NCBI RefSeq assembly: GCF_016583745.1
Contig: NZ_NRRQ01000017.1
Coordinates: forward strand, 51,391-115,390
Length of the DNA stretch: 64,000 bases
Source: Chromatium okenii
Lineage (GTDB): Bacteria > Pseudomonadota > Gammaproteobacteria > Chromatiales > Chromatiaceae
Direction: 5' to 3'
Shown: positions 26,665 through 35,788 of the stretch, in pieces
How the letters are laid out: each line of letters opens with the position of its first letter
Numbering within the stretch: the stretch's first letter is position 1
Made by a program: the position numbers and the translations under genes
The notes under the pieces: model-generated
The model's database searches: none
What the model was told of the DNA's origin: nothing
What the model saw: only the letters and a program-made list of their open reading frames with translations

Positions 26665-27816
26665 ATGTCGATAACACTGCAATCTTACGCTGCTTTTTCC
26701 GCGCAACAGTCGGCGCTAAAACCGGCGCAGTCTGATGCGAACTCTGCGCCGAATTGGGGGCAATCAGAACGGGCGCTGGCGCGGGTGCAAGATGTCACGC
26801 TCAAGGCGCTGGCGCAGGAAATTCCGGGCATGGATGTCAATACGCTGAAAAAGCGCGATCAACAGGAATACACCCCGGACAAAATCGCCAATCGGATTGG
26901 CACCTTTGTGGCGCGTGGTTTAGAGAATGCCCGGGCGCAAGGAAAATCAGATGAGGAAGTGCAAGCGTTGTATGACAGCGCGGTGCGCGGAGTGGAGCGC
27001 GGTTTCAAAGAAGCGAAAACGATTTTAGAGAATTTGAATCTATTGAATGGCGGCATCAGTGAGCAGGTGCAGGCGACGGAAGATGCGACCTTTGCCACTC
27101 TGCGCCAGCTCGCACCGTCGTCAACGCTGGCGGGACTTGATACGGGTGCGAGCGCCGTTGGTGCCGCGCAACGCTATCAAAAAGCTGAGGATTTCCAGCT
27201 CAGTTTGCGCACCAAAGATGGCGATACCGTCAAGGTGAGTTTTAGCCGGGCGCTGGATGCGCAGGTCAGTTTGGGCGTCGCCGCTGACGGGAAAGGCAAT
27301 CAAGCGTTGGCGCTGGATGTCAGTCGCAGCTCCAGCACGGGCTATCAGTTCACGGTGGAGGGCAATTTGGATGCCGAAGAGCTGGAGGCGATGCAGACGT
27401 TGGTGCGCGATGTCAGCGCCGTTGCGAATCAGTTTTTTAACGGCGATGTGCAACAGGCGTTCGCGCAAGCGCCGGATATTCGCTTTGATGACAGCCAGTT
27501 GGCGTCGATGCAGTTGCGCTTGAGTCGCAGCGAACAATCGACGGCAGTGGCGCAATATCAACAGACGCAGCAGTTGGAGCCGTCGCCGCAGGTGGGAGCT
27601 GGTCGCCGATTGGGGCAGATGGCGCGTGATCTTAATGATGCTGCGCTGGCACCAGCCGCGCAGTTTTTGGAACAGGCGCGGACGGCGGTCAATCAGATCA
27701 TGGAAGGGCTGGTGCGGCAGGATCAGCGGTTCCAGACCGCCTCCGCTGACCAGCAAACGACTTACCAAAACAACCTCGCTCGCCTGCTGGGAATTCCTGA
27801 ATTTTCAGCGACTTAA
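26665..27816 (+). CDS. DUF5610-like protein
   Basis: This 383-residue, mostly helical protein has no signal peptide. It includes YTPDKIANRIGTFVARGLENA and a Ser/Glu-rich coiled segment at about 85-140, which match the DUF5610 type of proteins found near motility genes. A second part (about 170-300) is beta-rich, with FQLSLRTKDGDTVKVSFSRA. The C-terminal 90 residues are Gln-rich helices. I chose the ATG at 26665, preceded by GGAG. Its place just upstream of the chemosensory operon suggests, but does not prove, a motility link. Function is not known. Confidence 0.6.
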   Translation: MSITLQSYAAFSAQQSALKPAQSDANSAPNWGQSERALARVQDVTLKALAQEIPGMDVNTLKKRDQQEYTPDKIANRIGTFVARGLENARAQGKSDEEVQALYDSAVRGVERGFKEAKTILENLNLLNGGISEQVQATEDATFATLRQLAPSSTLAGLDTGASAVGAAQRYQKAEDFQLSLRTKDGDTVKVSFSRALDAQVSLGVAADGKGNQALALDVSRSSSTGYQFTVEGNLDAEELEAMQTLVRDVSAVANQFFNGDVQQAFAQAPDIRFDDSQLASMQLRLSRSEQSTAVAQYQQTQQLEPSPQVGAGRRLGQMARDLNDAALAPAAQFLEQARTAVNQIMEGLVRQDQRFQTASADQQTTYQNNLARLLGIPEFSAT

Positions 27817-27826
27817 ATTTGCACCA

Positions 27827-27856
27827 CCACGCAGCGTTTAGACTCTCGCTGCGTGG
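27827..27856 (+). terminator. Hairpin after the DUF5610-like gene
   Basis: A perfect 10-base stem (CCACGCAGCG at 27827-27836 with CGCTGCGTGG at 27847-27856) has a 10-base loop. No T run follows, so it is at best a weak terminator or an RNA-stabilising hairpin between this gene and the chemosensory operon. Confidence 0.5.
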
Positions 27857-27961
27857 CATTGATTGTCGCCAATCACGCCACAGCGTAGGATCGCCAACTG
27901 TGTTTTATGGCAATTTTAACTGCCGCAGTGAACGATCCATTTGAGCCGTTGGGGTGAGACG

Positions 27962-29176
27962 ATGTCGAATAATCAGGACAACAATCAAGCAGTTACTCCA
28001 CCGCCCCGACCTTGGAAAGTGCTTTTATTGGGCGTTGGCGCTGCCGCAAGTCTCATCGCATTGACTCCCAGCGCGTGGCTGACATGGCTGCTGGCGCTGG
28101 CGCTGCTGACCGGCGCGGCGCTCATTGAATATCTGCACTGGCAAACGCTCACGGCGCTGCTGGCGCAGTCTCGCCGCGATTCCCAAGACACTGCTGCTCA
28201 CCAAACGCAGCGATTTGAGCGGTGGCTGCACACTTTTGAGCGGCTCGGCATCGAGCTATTTCCCATCTTTACCCGCCACATCGAACACTCGCGCCAGCTT
28301 GCGGAAGACAGCGTGATCAATCTCTCACAGACGTTTAGCGGATTGGTGAATGATCTGGAGCGGATCGTGAGCACGTCGCGCAGCGGCGGGCACATGCAAT
28401 CTCTCGTCGAGCAGTTCCAACGCAGTCAGGCGACCTTGACCGAGGTCATCGGTGATTTTGAAAACATCCTGCACCGCGAGGCGGAAATATCAGATCAAGT
28501 CAAGTTGTTGACGGGGTTTGGGATGGAGATGCAGCAGATGGCACAAGGTGTGCGTTCGGTGGCAGAACAGATCAATTTGCTGGCGCTGAATGCGGCAATT
28601 GAGGCGGCTCGCGCTGGTGAGCAGGGACGTGGTTTTGCGGTGGTGGCCGATGAGGTGCGCAAATTGGCGGGTTCATCAGCTGCGACCGGCGCACAAATCA
28701 GTCATAAAGTTGAGGAGCTGGCGCGGGCGCTGACGCAGACCCAAACGCTGGTGCAGGAGTCGATTCGGAATGCGGATGGTTTGGTGAAGGCGTCGGAAGA
28801 CAAGGTCAGCACGGTGCTGGCGCGGCTGCAACAAACTGCGGAAACCATCAATGCCGATGCCGAGCAATTGCGCGGGTTGAGCACCACCATTCACGATCAG
28901 ATCAGCGCGGCGCTGGTGGATTTGCAGTTTCAAGATCGCACCAGCCAGATTTTGGTGCATGTTTGCGATGGGTTAAATCATCTCAGCTCGCGTCTCAAGC
29001 TCTGCGTGAATCACGATGTGCTGCAACAACAGCAGGACATTTTGGAATTGGATGGTTTATTGGCGCAGATGTTGGCGTCATATAGCACTGCTGAAGAATT
29101 GAATTTGCATCATCACGGGCGTGGTGCGGCGCTGGCAAGTCCGGCAGCGGCGAGTGAAGAATTAACGTTTTTTTAA
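27962..29176 (+). CDS. Membrane-anchored chemoreceptor without periplasmic sensor
   Basis: This 404-residue protein has two hydrophobic helices close together (about 17-60, around [21 protein letters not shown]) with only a few residues between them, so there is no periplasmic ligand domain. A short cytoplasmic helical linker leads to the signalling hairpin with [20 protein letters not shown] and [19 protein letters not shown]. The C-terminal part contains [20 protein letters not shown], a helix seen in receptors that work with CheY-linked clusters. I chose the ATG at 27962 after a GGGGTGAG ribosome site. It is first in the chemosensory operon and probably senses a membrane or internal signal. 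Confidence 0.9.
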   Translation: MSNNQDNNQAVTPPPRPWKVLLLGVGAAASLIALTPSAWLTWLLALALLTGAALIEYLHWQTLTALLAQSRRDSQDTAAHQTQRFERWLHTFERLGIELFPIFTRHIEHSRQLAEDSVINLSQTFSGLVNDLERIVSTSRSGGHMQSLVEQFQRSQATLTEVIGDFENILHREAEISDQVKLLTGFGMEMQQMAQGVRSVAEQINLLALNAAIEAARAGEQGRGFAVVADEVRKLAGSSAATGAQISHKVEELARALTQTQTLVQESIRNADGLVKASEDKVSTVLARLQQTAETINADAEQLRGLSTTIHDQISAALVDLQFQDRTSQILVHVCDGLNHLSSRLKLCVNHDVLQQQQDILELDGLLAQMLASYSTAEELNLHHHGRGAALASPAAASEELTFF

Positions 29177-29198
29177 TAGCAATCAAATGGAATGAGAT

Positions 29199-29567
29199 AT
29201 GGCAAAAACAATTATGATCGTTGATGACTCCGCCTCGTTGCGCAATGTCGTCGGAATTGCGCTAAAAGGGGCTGGTTATGATGTGATTGAAGCCTCGGAT
29301 GGACGTGATGCGTTAGCAAAACTCACCGGGCAGAAAATTCATCTCATTGTGAGCGATGTGAATATGCCGAATATGGACGGCATTACGCTGGTGCGAGAAT
29401 TAAAACAGCTTCCGAATTACAAATTTACGCCGATTATGATGTTGACCACTGAAAGTCAGCCGGAGAAAAAACAGGCGGCGCGGGATGCGGGAGCGAAAGC
29501 GTGGCTGCTGAAACCATTTCAACCGCCGATGTTATTAGATGCCGTTGCTAAATTGGTGCTGCCTTAA
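29199..29567 (+). CDS. cheY: CheY-like response regulator
   Basis: This is a single receiver domain of 122 residues: acidic pair Asp9-Asp10, phosphoacceptor Asp53 in IVSDVNMPNMDG, Thr at MMLTTES and Lys105 in LLKPF. All active-site residues are present. It lies between a receptor gene and the STAS/CheA pair, so CheA is the likely phosphodonor. A second receiver gene follows cheW (34795-35160), and which of the two reaches the flagellar switch cannot be told from sequence. Confidence 0.95.
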   Translation: MAKTIMIVDDSASLRNVVGIALKGAGYDVIEASDGRDALAKLTGQKIHLIVSDVNMPNMDGITLVRELKQLPNYKFTPIMMLTTESQPEKKQAARDAGAKAWLLKPFQPPMLLDAVAKLVLP

Positions 29568-29573
29568 AAGTTG

Positions 29574-29625
29574 TCAGTTATCAGTGAGCGGTGGTCAGTA
29601 AAAAACCGTGATCACTGATAACTGA
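29574..29625. repeat. Heptad-rich inverted repeat, copy 3
   Basis: A perfect 14-base inverted repeat, TCAGTTATCAGTGA at 29574-29587 and TCACTGATAACTGA at 29612-29625, has a 24-base loop with further TCAGT-type heptads on both flanks. It lies between cheY and the STAS gene inside the chemosensory operon. A long hairpin here could alter relative expression of the genes on either side. Confidence 0.75.
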
Positions 29626-29664
29626 AAATTGACAACCGCCAACTGAAACGATGAGGAGCGCGAA

Positions 29665-29976
29665 ATGTCTGCTGAATCGGCGCTGGTGTTGGAAGGTGAA
29701 ATGACGATTTACACCGCTGCGGCAATCCGCACGCAATTACAGGATTATGTGACGGGGCGGCAGCACTGCGTGTTGGATTTAACGGCAGTGTCGGAAATCG
29801 ACAGCGCCGGTTTGCAATTGCTGCTATGGGTGCGGCGGGTAGCGGCGGAACAACGCGCCGATTTTCAATTGCGCAGCATCAGTCCACCGGTGGCGCAGGT
29901 ATTGGAACTGTTGCAACTGGAGCAAGGTCTGAATTTGAAAACCAGTGATGCAGCGAGAAAGCAACATGAATCTTGA
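29665..29976 (+). CDS. STAS-domain protein upstream of cheA
   Basis: This 103-residue single STAS domain resembles anti-anti-sigma factors such as SpoIIAA. The signature CVLDLTAVSEIDSAGLQLLL (about 33-52) contains the conserved Ser (in IDSAG) that is phosphorylated in regulated family members. It overlaps the start of cheA by 11 bases, so the two proteins are made together. STAS proteins at this position occur in some chemosensory clusters, where they probably modulate the CheA array. Confidence 0.88.
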   Translation: MSAESALVLEGEMTIYTAAAIRTQLQDYVTGRQHCVLDLTAVSEIDSAGLQLLLWVRRVAAEQRADFQLRSISPPVAQVLELLQLEQGLNLKTSDAARKQHES

Positions 29977-32158
29977 CAGTGCTCGCCAAGCCTTTATCGA
30001 AGAGGTCGCCGAATTGCTCCAAACGATGGAGGACGCGCTGTTGACCTTGGAACAAAATCCCGCCGATCCCGAATCACTCAACGATGTATTTCGCGCCATG
30101 CACACCATCAAAGGCACCGGCGGCGTGTTTGGCTATACGCCGGTGGTGGAATTTACCCACACGGTGGAAACGTTGATGGATCAGGTGCGCAGCGGGCAAA
30201 TGATGTTGACTAAACCGTTAATTGAAACGCTATTTGAATGCCGCGATCACACCTTGGCGCTGATTGATTTCATTGCTGCCGACGCTACCGGCGATGCACC
30301 GCTGTCTCCTGATTTACAACGGGCTGGCGATGCGCTGCTGGCGCGATTAGGACATGTGCCGCCGCCCACGCCGACGGCAGTGCCGGTATTAAATTTTGAC
30401 GCGCCGACGTATTTACCGGAAGCAAATGATTTATGGATGATTAGTTTGGAATTCAAAGCAGATGCGTTTCGGCATGGCATGGACCCGCTGTCATTCCTGC
30501 GTTATCTCAGTTCGCTCGGCGATTTAGTGCATGTTGTCACCTTATTACCGCTTGCATTCATTGATAGCGAACATTTTGATCCTGAAAGCTGTTATTTAAG
30601 TTTTGGTATTGCGTTTCGCAGCGATGCCGATAAACGCACCATTGCGGGTGTCTTTGAATTTGCTGATGAAGATTGCGAGATTCGCATTTTAGAACCTGAT
30701 TCAGCGCATAACCGTTATGTGGATTTGCTGGAAGCGACGCCGCACGATCAAATCAACTGCATGGGCGATTTATTGGTCAGTATTGGTGCAATCACGCCAT
30801 TTGAATTAGTGCGGGCGCTCAAAATTCAAGAAGATAGCAGTCAAGTGCTGGACGGCACTGAACCGGCAGCAAAACGGCGGTTAGGCGATATTTTAGTTGA
30901 GCAAGGATCAATTAAATCTGGCGTTGTGGAACAGGCAGTGAAAACGCAAGAAACCGCCCGCAGTAAACGCCAAGAAGATAACCGCATTATTCGGGTTGAT
31001 GCACAACGTTTGGGACATTTGATTGATTTGGTTGGCGAATTAGTGACCAGCAGCGCCGCCATTCGCGTGATGGTTAAACGCGCCGGCATTGACAACATGA
31101 ATGAAGTGGTTGATGGCGTCGATTATTTAGTTTCCGAAATTCGGGATAACGCGCTGCAATTGCGGATGGTGGCAATTGGTGAAAGCCTGTCACGGTTTCG
31201 GCGCGTGGTGCGCGATGCCAGCCAAGAATTAGGCAAGTTAATTGATTTAGTGATTACCGGCGGCGAGACCGAATTAGATAAAACGGTGGTGGAAAAGATC
31301 ATTGATCCGCTCACGCATTTAATTCGTAATGCCGTCGATCATGGTATTGAAGAGCCGATGGTGCGCCAAAAAGCGGATAAATTAACCACCGGCACCATTC
31401 ATCTCAATGCGTATCACGATTCTGGTCACATTGTGATTGAAATTGAAGATGATGGCGCAGGTTTAGATGCTGCGCGTATTCGCGCCAAAGCCGAAGCCAA
31501 AGGCTTGGTCAAACCGGATGAAGTATTAACGCGAGAAGAAATTTTGCGCTTAATTTTTGCGCCCGGTTTATCGACTAAAGAACAGGCAACCAGTTTATCG
31601 GGGCGCGGCGTGGGCATGGATGTGGTGCGACGCAATATCGAAGCCTTGCGCGGCACGGTGGAATTAGACAGCACGCTCGGCGTTGGAACAAAAATCACCA
31701 TTATTTTACCGCTCACGTTAGCGATTATTGAGGGGTTTTTAGTCGGCGCGGGGCGCGATCAATATGTGATTCCACTCTCGCAAGTCGCGGAATGTGTGGA
31801 AATGACTGCGACTGCAACGCTCAAACAGCATGGCGAGCATTACATCAATTTGCGCGGCGAAGTGCTGCCGTTTATTCGCTTAACCGATTTATTTCATAAC
31901 GCCGATTGGCATCGCGCTACCAATCAACGCGAAAGTTTGGTGGTGGTGCGTTTTGGACATCATAAAATGGGCTTGGTGGTGGATACGTTACTCGGTGAAT
32001 TGCAAACCGTGATTAAACCGCTGGGTAAATTGTTTGAACGGTTGCGCGGCGTTGCGGGTGCCACCATTTTAGGAACTGGCGATATTGCGTTAATTCTCGA
32101 TGTCGCTGAATTAGCCGCCATTGGTCAAGTACCGCGTCATGTTGCGGCTAAACACTAA
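29966..32158 (+). CDS. cheA: Chemotaxis histidine kinase CheA with extra middle modules
   Basis: CheA couples receptors to CheY and CheB. The 730-residue protein has an Hpt domain with the phosphorylated His46 in AMHTIKGTGG and a beta-alpha domain at about 150-255 in the place of the CheY-binding P2 domain. Two GspE/MshEN-like motifs follow (MGDLLVSIGAIT near residue 266 and LGDILVEQGSIK near 306). Then come the dimerisation helices, the kinase core (N box LIRNAVDHGIEEP, G boxes EDDGAGLD and SLSGRGVGMDVV) and a C-terminal CheW-like domain. The MshEN-like pair is not part of the standard enteric CheA. I chose the ATG at 29966, seven codons inside a longer frame. Confidence 0.95.
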   Translation: MNLDSARQAFIEEVAELLQTMEDALLTLEQNPADPESLNDVFRAMHTIKGTGGVFGYTPVVEFTHTVETLMDQVRSGQMMLTKPLIETLFECRDHTLALIDFIAADATGDAPLSPDLQRAGDALLARLGHVPPPTPTAVPVLNFDAPTYLPEANDLWMISLEFKADAFRHGMDPLSFLRYLSSLGDLVHVVTLLPLAFIDSEHFDPESCYLSFGIAFRSDADKRTIAGVFEFADEDCEIRILEPDSAHNRYVDLLEATPHDQINCMGDLLVSIGAITPFELVRALKIQEDSSQVLDGTEPAAKRRLGDILVEQGSIKSGVVEQAVKTQETARSKRQEDNRIIRVDAQRLGHLIDLVGELVTSSAAIRVMVKRAGIDNMNEVVDGVDYLVSEIRDNALQLRMVAIGESLSRFRRVVRDASQELGKLIDLVITGGETELDKTVVEKIIDPLTHLIRNAVDHGIEEPMVRQKADKLTTGTIHLNAYHDSGHIVIEIEDDGAGLDAARIRAKAEAKGLVKPDEVLTREEILRLIFAPGLSTKEQATSLSGRGVGMDVVRRNIEALRGTVELDSTLGVGTKITIILPLTLAIIEGFLVGAGRDQYVIPLSQVAECVEMTATATLKQHGEHYINLRGEVLPFIRLTDLFHNADWHRATNQRESLVVVRFGHHKMGLVVDTLLGELQTVIKPLGKLFERLRGVAGATILGTGDIALILDVAELAAIGQVPRHVAAKH

Positions 32159-32188
32159 TTTTTTATTTAACGCTACAGGAGTTTTTCA

Positions 32189-34165
32189 ATGTTTCAGTCG
32201 ATGACAATGGCAAAAAAATTGGTGCTCGGTTTTGCAACTGTATTAGTTTTGCTGGTAATCGTCAGCGTGTTATCTTTTATTGCGATTGATGGCGCTTCCG
32301 TTGGGTTTGCGTCCTATCGTGAAAAGGCAGTACGCGCTAATCGGATGGGGGAAATGCAGGCGAATATGTTGATGGGGCGTTTGCAAGTGAAGGGTTATTT
32401 GAAAACCCATGGCGAACAAGACGCTAAATCATTTCAGCAGTATTTAGGCATCACTGATAGCATTTTGGCGGAACTCATCGCCGCAGTGAAAGACCCCGAA
32501 CGGTTAGCTAAACTCAATGCGGCCAATAGCAATATCGACACCTATGCGAAAGCATTTGAAACCGTCGTGACGCATACCCGCGAGGCGGATCGTTTAGATA
32601 GCGAAGTATTGGCGAACGTTGGGCGCGAAATAGAGCAGCGGTTGACAAAAATTATGGATGAGGCGAGTCAACAGGAAACAACGGCGCTGGCGGCAAAAAC
32701 GTTACGCAGTCTGTTATTGGCGCGGCTGTATGTGCGGCGGTTTATTGGTGAGAATGAACAAAAAGATGTGGAGCGCGTTAATCAGGAATGGGCGGAGTTT
32801 AGTAAAAACCTCAGCGCGTTGGGAATTGTCATGCAAGATGCGCAGCGCCGTTCACTGTTGGATGAGGTGATGCGTTATAAAGATGAATATAAAAATGCTT
32901 TTGAGCGCATGGTGCAATTGACGGTTGAACGCAATCGCGTTGTGACGGAAACGCTGGATATTCTCGGCGCTAAATTCGCTGCTGATCTTGATGACGTGAA
33001 ACTGTCTTATAAAGCAGAGCAGGATATGATTGGCCCGCAAGTACAGACTTCAAATGATCGCGCTATTTTTACCATTGTTCTGTTATCGGCGATTGCGCTG
33101 TTAATGGGAGTTTTAATTGCGTGGCTGATTATTCGCGCAGTGATGGCGCAATTAGGCAAAGACCCGGGTGTGATTGCGGACGTAACGCGCAAAGTGGCGA
33201 TTGGTGATTTAGCAATTGAATTCGATCAAAACAATTTGCGCGGCGTTTATAAAGATATGTTTGGCATGGTAGATCGGCTGCGCCAAATCGTGGGCGAGGT
33301 GCGGGTTGGCGCGGACAATTTGTCGTCGGCGTCGAGTCAGGTCAGTTCGACGGCGCAGGCGCTCAGTCAGGGCGCGACTGAGCAGGCGGCGAGTGTTGAG
33401 GAAACCACCGCCAGCATTGAGCAATTGAACGCTTCGGTGCAGCAAAATACGGAAAATGCGCGGATTACCAACGGGATTGCAAAGAGTTCGGCGGAAGAGG
33501 CGCGGCGCGGCGGTGAGGCGGTGAAGCGCACGGTGCAGGCGATGAAGGAAATCGCCAGCAAGATCGGTCTGATTGAAGATATTGCTTATAAAACCAATCT
33601 GTTGGCGCTCAATGCGGCGATTGAAGCCGCTCGCGCTGGTGAGCACGGCAAGGGCTTTACTGTTGTTGCCGCCGAGGTGCGCAAGTTGGCGGAAAATAGC
33701 GGCGTTACTGCCCAAGAAATCAATCAGTTAGCCACCAGCAGCGTGTCGATTGCGGAGGAAGCGGGTAAGTTGCTGGAGCAGATGGTGCCCAATATCGTTA
33801 AAACTGCTGATTTGGTTGAGGAAATCACCGCTGCATCCGGCGAGCAGGCGACCGGCATCAGTCAGATCAATGAGGCGATGAGCCAGCTTGATAAGGCGAC
33901 CCAACAAAATGCGTCGTCCTCAGAACAGCTCGCCGCCACTGCGGAGGAATTGAGCGGGCAAGCCAGCCAGTTGCAGGAAACGATGTCGTTTTTCCGCACC
34001 GGCGCGGGCAATGGGCGGACGAAATCCCGCGCCAGCGCCAGTTACGCCGCCAGCCCGCGCCATCAGCAGCAGCCGACCCGCCGTGCCAGCCATGTAACTG
34101 AAGACTTTGCCGATTCTTCAATTGATCCGGCGGATTTTGCCCATAAAGACTTTGAGCGGTTTTAA
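32189..34165 (+). CDS. Methyl-accepting chemotaxis protein
   Basis: This 658-residue receptor has helix 1 at about 10-32, a large helical periplasmic domain (about 35-285) of the four-helix or helical bimodular type, helix 2 at about 290-316, a HAMP region, and a signalling domain with [19 protein letters not shown] and [19 protein letters not shown]. The C-terminal 60 residues are a flexible Arg/Ser/Ala tail ending in [10 protein letters not shown], without the NWETF-type CheR tether. It is encoded between cheA and cheW, so it is the likely main receptor of this array. Confidence 0.95.
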   Translation: MFQSMTMAKKLVLGFATVLVLLVIVSVLSFIAIDGASVGFASYREKAVRANRMGEMQANMLMGRLQVKGYLKTHGEQDAKSFQQYLGITDSILAELIAAVKDPERLAKLNAANSNIDTYAKAFETVVTHTREADRLDSEVLANVGREIEQRLTKIMDEASQQETTALAAKTLRSLLLARLYVRRFIGENEQKDVERVNQEWAEFSKNLSALGIVMQDAQRRSLLDEVMRYKDEYKNAFERMVQLTVERNRVVTETLDILGAKFAADLDDVKLSYKAEQDMIGPQVQTSNDRAIFTIVLLSAIALLMGVLIAWLIIRAVMAQLGKDPGVIADVTRKVAIGDLAIEFDQNNLRGVYKDMFGMVDRLRQIVGEVRVGADNLSSASSQVSSTAQALSQGATEQAASVEETTASIEQLNASVQQNTENARITNGIAKSSAEEARRGGEAVKRTVQAMKEIASKIGLIEDIAYKTNLLALNAAIEAARAGEHGKGFTVVAAEVRKLAENSGVTAQEINQLATSSVSIAEEAGKLLEQMVPNIVKTADLVEEITAASGEQATGISQINEAMSQLDKATQQNASSSEQLAATAEELSGQASQLQETMSFFRTGAGNGRTKSRASASYAASPRHQQQPTRRASHVTEDFADSSIDPADFAHKDFERF

Positions 34166-34178
34166 CGGAGCGGCTGAC

Positions 34179-34727
34179 ATGGGACAACTCGTGGTAAGCA
34201 AACAGGCCGCTCGCAGCGGACGCGATCTCAATGACGAGGTGACGCAATATCTCACTTTTTCGGTGGCCGATGAGCGGCTGGCGATGTCAATTACTGCCGT
34301 TAAAGAAATCATTGAAACTCCGCAAGTCACGCGGGTGCCGATGACGCCCGACTATATTCGTGGCGTGATCAATTTGCGCGGTAACGTGGTGCCGGTGGTG
34401 GATTTAGGAGCGCGGCTGGGACGCGGGGCGCTGACGCTAACCAAACGGAGCTGCATTGTATTAGTGGAAGTGCAAGTCGGCGAAGAAGATCGCCATGTTT
34501 TAGGAATGCTGGTTGATGAGGTAAAAAACATTCTCGACATTCCGCCCCAAGATGTGAAACCGCCACCGGAATTCGGTTCAGAAATTCGCACCGATTTTAT
34601 TGAAGCGATGGGGCGCGTGGAGGATATTTTTGTCATTATTTTAAGCGTCGATCATGTGTTATCGGTGCAGGAATTAGCATCGCTGCGTCATTTTACTGAT
34701 GATCACGTCGCTGATGTTGAGCACTAA
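34179..34727 (+). CDS. cheW: Chemotaxis coupling protein CheW
   Basis: CheW bridges receptors and CheA. The 182-residue protein shows the CheW pattern: QYLTFSVADERLAMSITAVKEI at about 28-49, VPMTPDYIRGVINLRGNVVPVVDL, and LGMLVDEVKNILDIPPQDVKPPPEFG. It is slightly longer than typical CheW because of a 25-residue polar N-terminus. I chose the ATG at 34179, 13 bases after the receptor stop; an upstream start would lie inside the receptor gene. Confidence 0.95.
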   Translation: MGQLVVSKQAARSGRDLNDEVTQYLTFSVADERLAMSITAVKEIIETPQVTRVPMTPDYIRGVINLRGNVVPVVDLGARLGRGALTLTKRSCIVLVEVQVGEEDRHVLGMLVDEVKNILDIPPQDVKPPPEFGSEIRTDFIEAMGRVEDIFVIILSVDHVLSVQELASLRHFTDDHVADVEH

Positions 34728-34794
34728 CACGATTGCCGCAAGCATCATTTTGAATCATCGTTTTTATTGTGAATAAAAGGAATCTCCGCACACT

Positions 34795-35160
34795 ATGCCA
34801 ACTCCACTGCTTTTAATCGTTGATGACAGTAAAATGGCACGCATGATGGTCAGGCAATTTGTGACTGAATTGCGTCCTGAATGGCGTTTAATGGAAGCAA
34901 CCAACGGCGATGAAGCGCTGGCGCTAATTAAGCAGCAACCGCCAGAATTTGTCAGTTTAGATGTGAATATGCCCGGCATCAGCGGTTTAGAAGTCGCGGC
35001 ACGGTTACGGTTACATCATCCTGAGATTCGGATTGTGATTTGCAGTGCCAATATCCAAGAAGCGGTGCGCAAAGCCGCTGAAAAAGCCGGAGTGAAATTC
35101 GTCGCCAAACCAATTACACCCGCCACGATTGCCAATATGGTCACGCTGTTTGAGGAGTGA
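34795..35160 (+). CDS. Second CheY-like response regulator
   Basis: This 121-residue single receiver has Asp10-Asp11, phosphoacceptor Asp56 in SLDVNMPGISG, a Ser at the Thr position (VICSANI) and Lys in FVAKPI. All sites needed for phosphotransfer are present. It sits directly before the CheC-like phosphatase gene, four bases apart, as in other clusters where a receiver pairs with CheC or CheX. It could serve as a phosphate sink or as the regulator of that phosphatase. Confidence 0.93.
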   Translation: MPTPLLLIVDDSKMARMMVRQFVTELRPEWRLMEATNGDEALALIKQQPPEFVSLDVNMPGISGLEVAARLRLHHPEIRIVICSANIQEAVRKAAEKAGVKFVAKPITPATIANMVTLFEE

Positions 35161-35164
35161 GCGC

Positions 35165-35788
35165 GTGCTTGAGATCAATGAATTGCAAGGCGATGCGCTG
35201 AAAGAGTTATTTAATCTCGGCGTGGGACGCGCTGCGCATAGCCTCAGCATGATGGTGAATGACGAAGTAGAATTATCGACTCCCGATATTTTGCTTGTGC
35301 AAGCCAGCGAAGTTGTCACCACTTTGCTCGGCTCGGAATTTAGCCAATTGAGCATGGTGACGATTGATTTTATTGGCCCCTTTAATGCCACAGCGATTTT
35401 GTTATTTCCAGAACGCAATGCCTTGAGCATTGTCAGTCACATGCTTGACCCGCACATGTTGCCAGAAGAATTATCTGAGTTTGAACAAGAAGCGATGTGT
35501 GAGATTGGCAACATTATTTTGAATGCCTGCATGAGTTCATTAGCAGATGAGTTTCAAATTGAGTTCGAGGGCGGCTTGCCGGTGCATTATTTCAGCGACA
35601 CTGATTCGTTACCATTGTTTGGTAATCAACATCTGCTGCATGAACAGGTGGTGCTTTTGCTGCAAATTCATTTAACCATGCGTCAAGAACAGGTGCAGGG
35701 ACATCTGTTGTTTTTACTCAGTGTCAGCTCGTTGAATGCGTTATTAGATTGCGTTGATCGTTATCTGGCACGGCTCGGAATAAGCTAA
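35165..35788 (+). CDS. CheC-like CheY-P phosphatase
   Basis: This 207-residue protein is of the CheC/CheX/FliY phosphatase superfamily. Two active-site helices are visible: ALKELFNLGVGRAAHSLSMM at about residues 11-30, with the E-x3-N pattern intact, and EAMCEIGNIILNACMSSLADE at about 110-130. Two such helices suggest the CheC type. The start is a GTG at 35165 with GAGGAG six bases upstream; no nearby ATG fits. It likely dephosphorylates the receiver encoded just upstream. CheC often works with CheD, which is encoded three genes later. Confidence 0.85.
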   Translation: MLEINELQGDALKELFNLGVGRAAHSLSMMVNDEVELSTPDILLVQASEVVTTLLGSEFSQLSMVTIDFIGPFNATAILLFPERNALSIVSHMLDPHMLPEELSEFEQEAMCEIGNIILNACMSSLADEFQIEFEGGLPVHYFSDTDSLPLFGNQHLLHEQVVLLLQIHLTMRQEQVQGHLLFLLSVSSLNALLDCVDRYLARLGIS

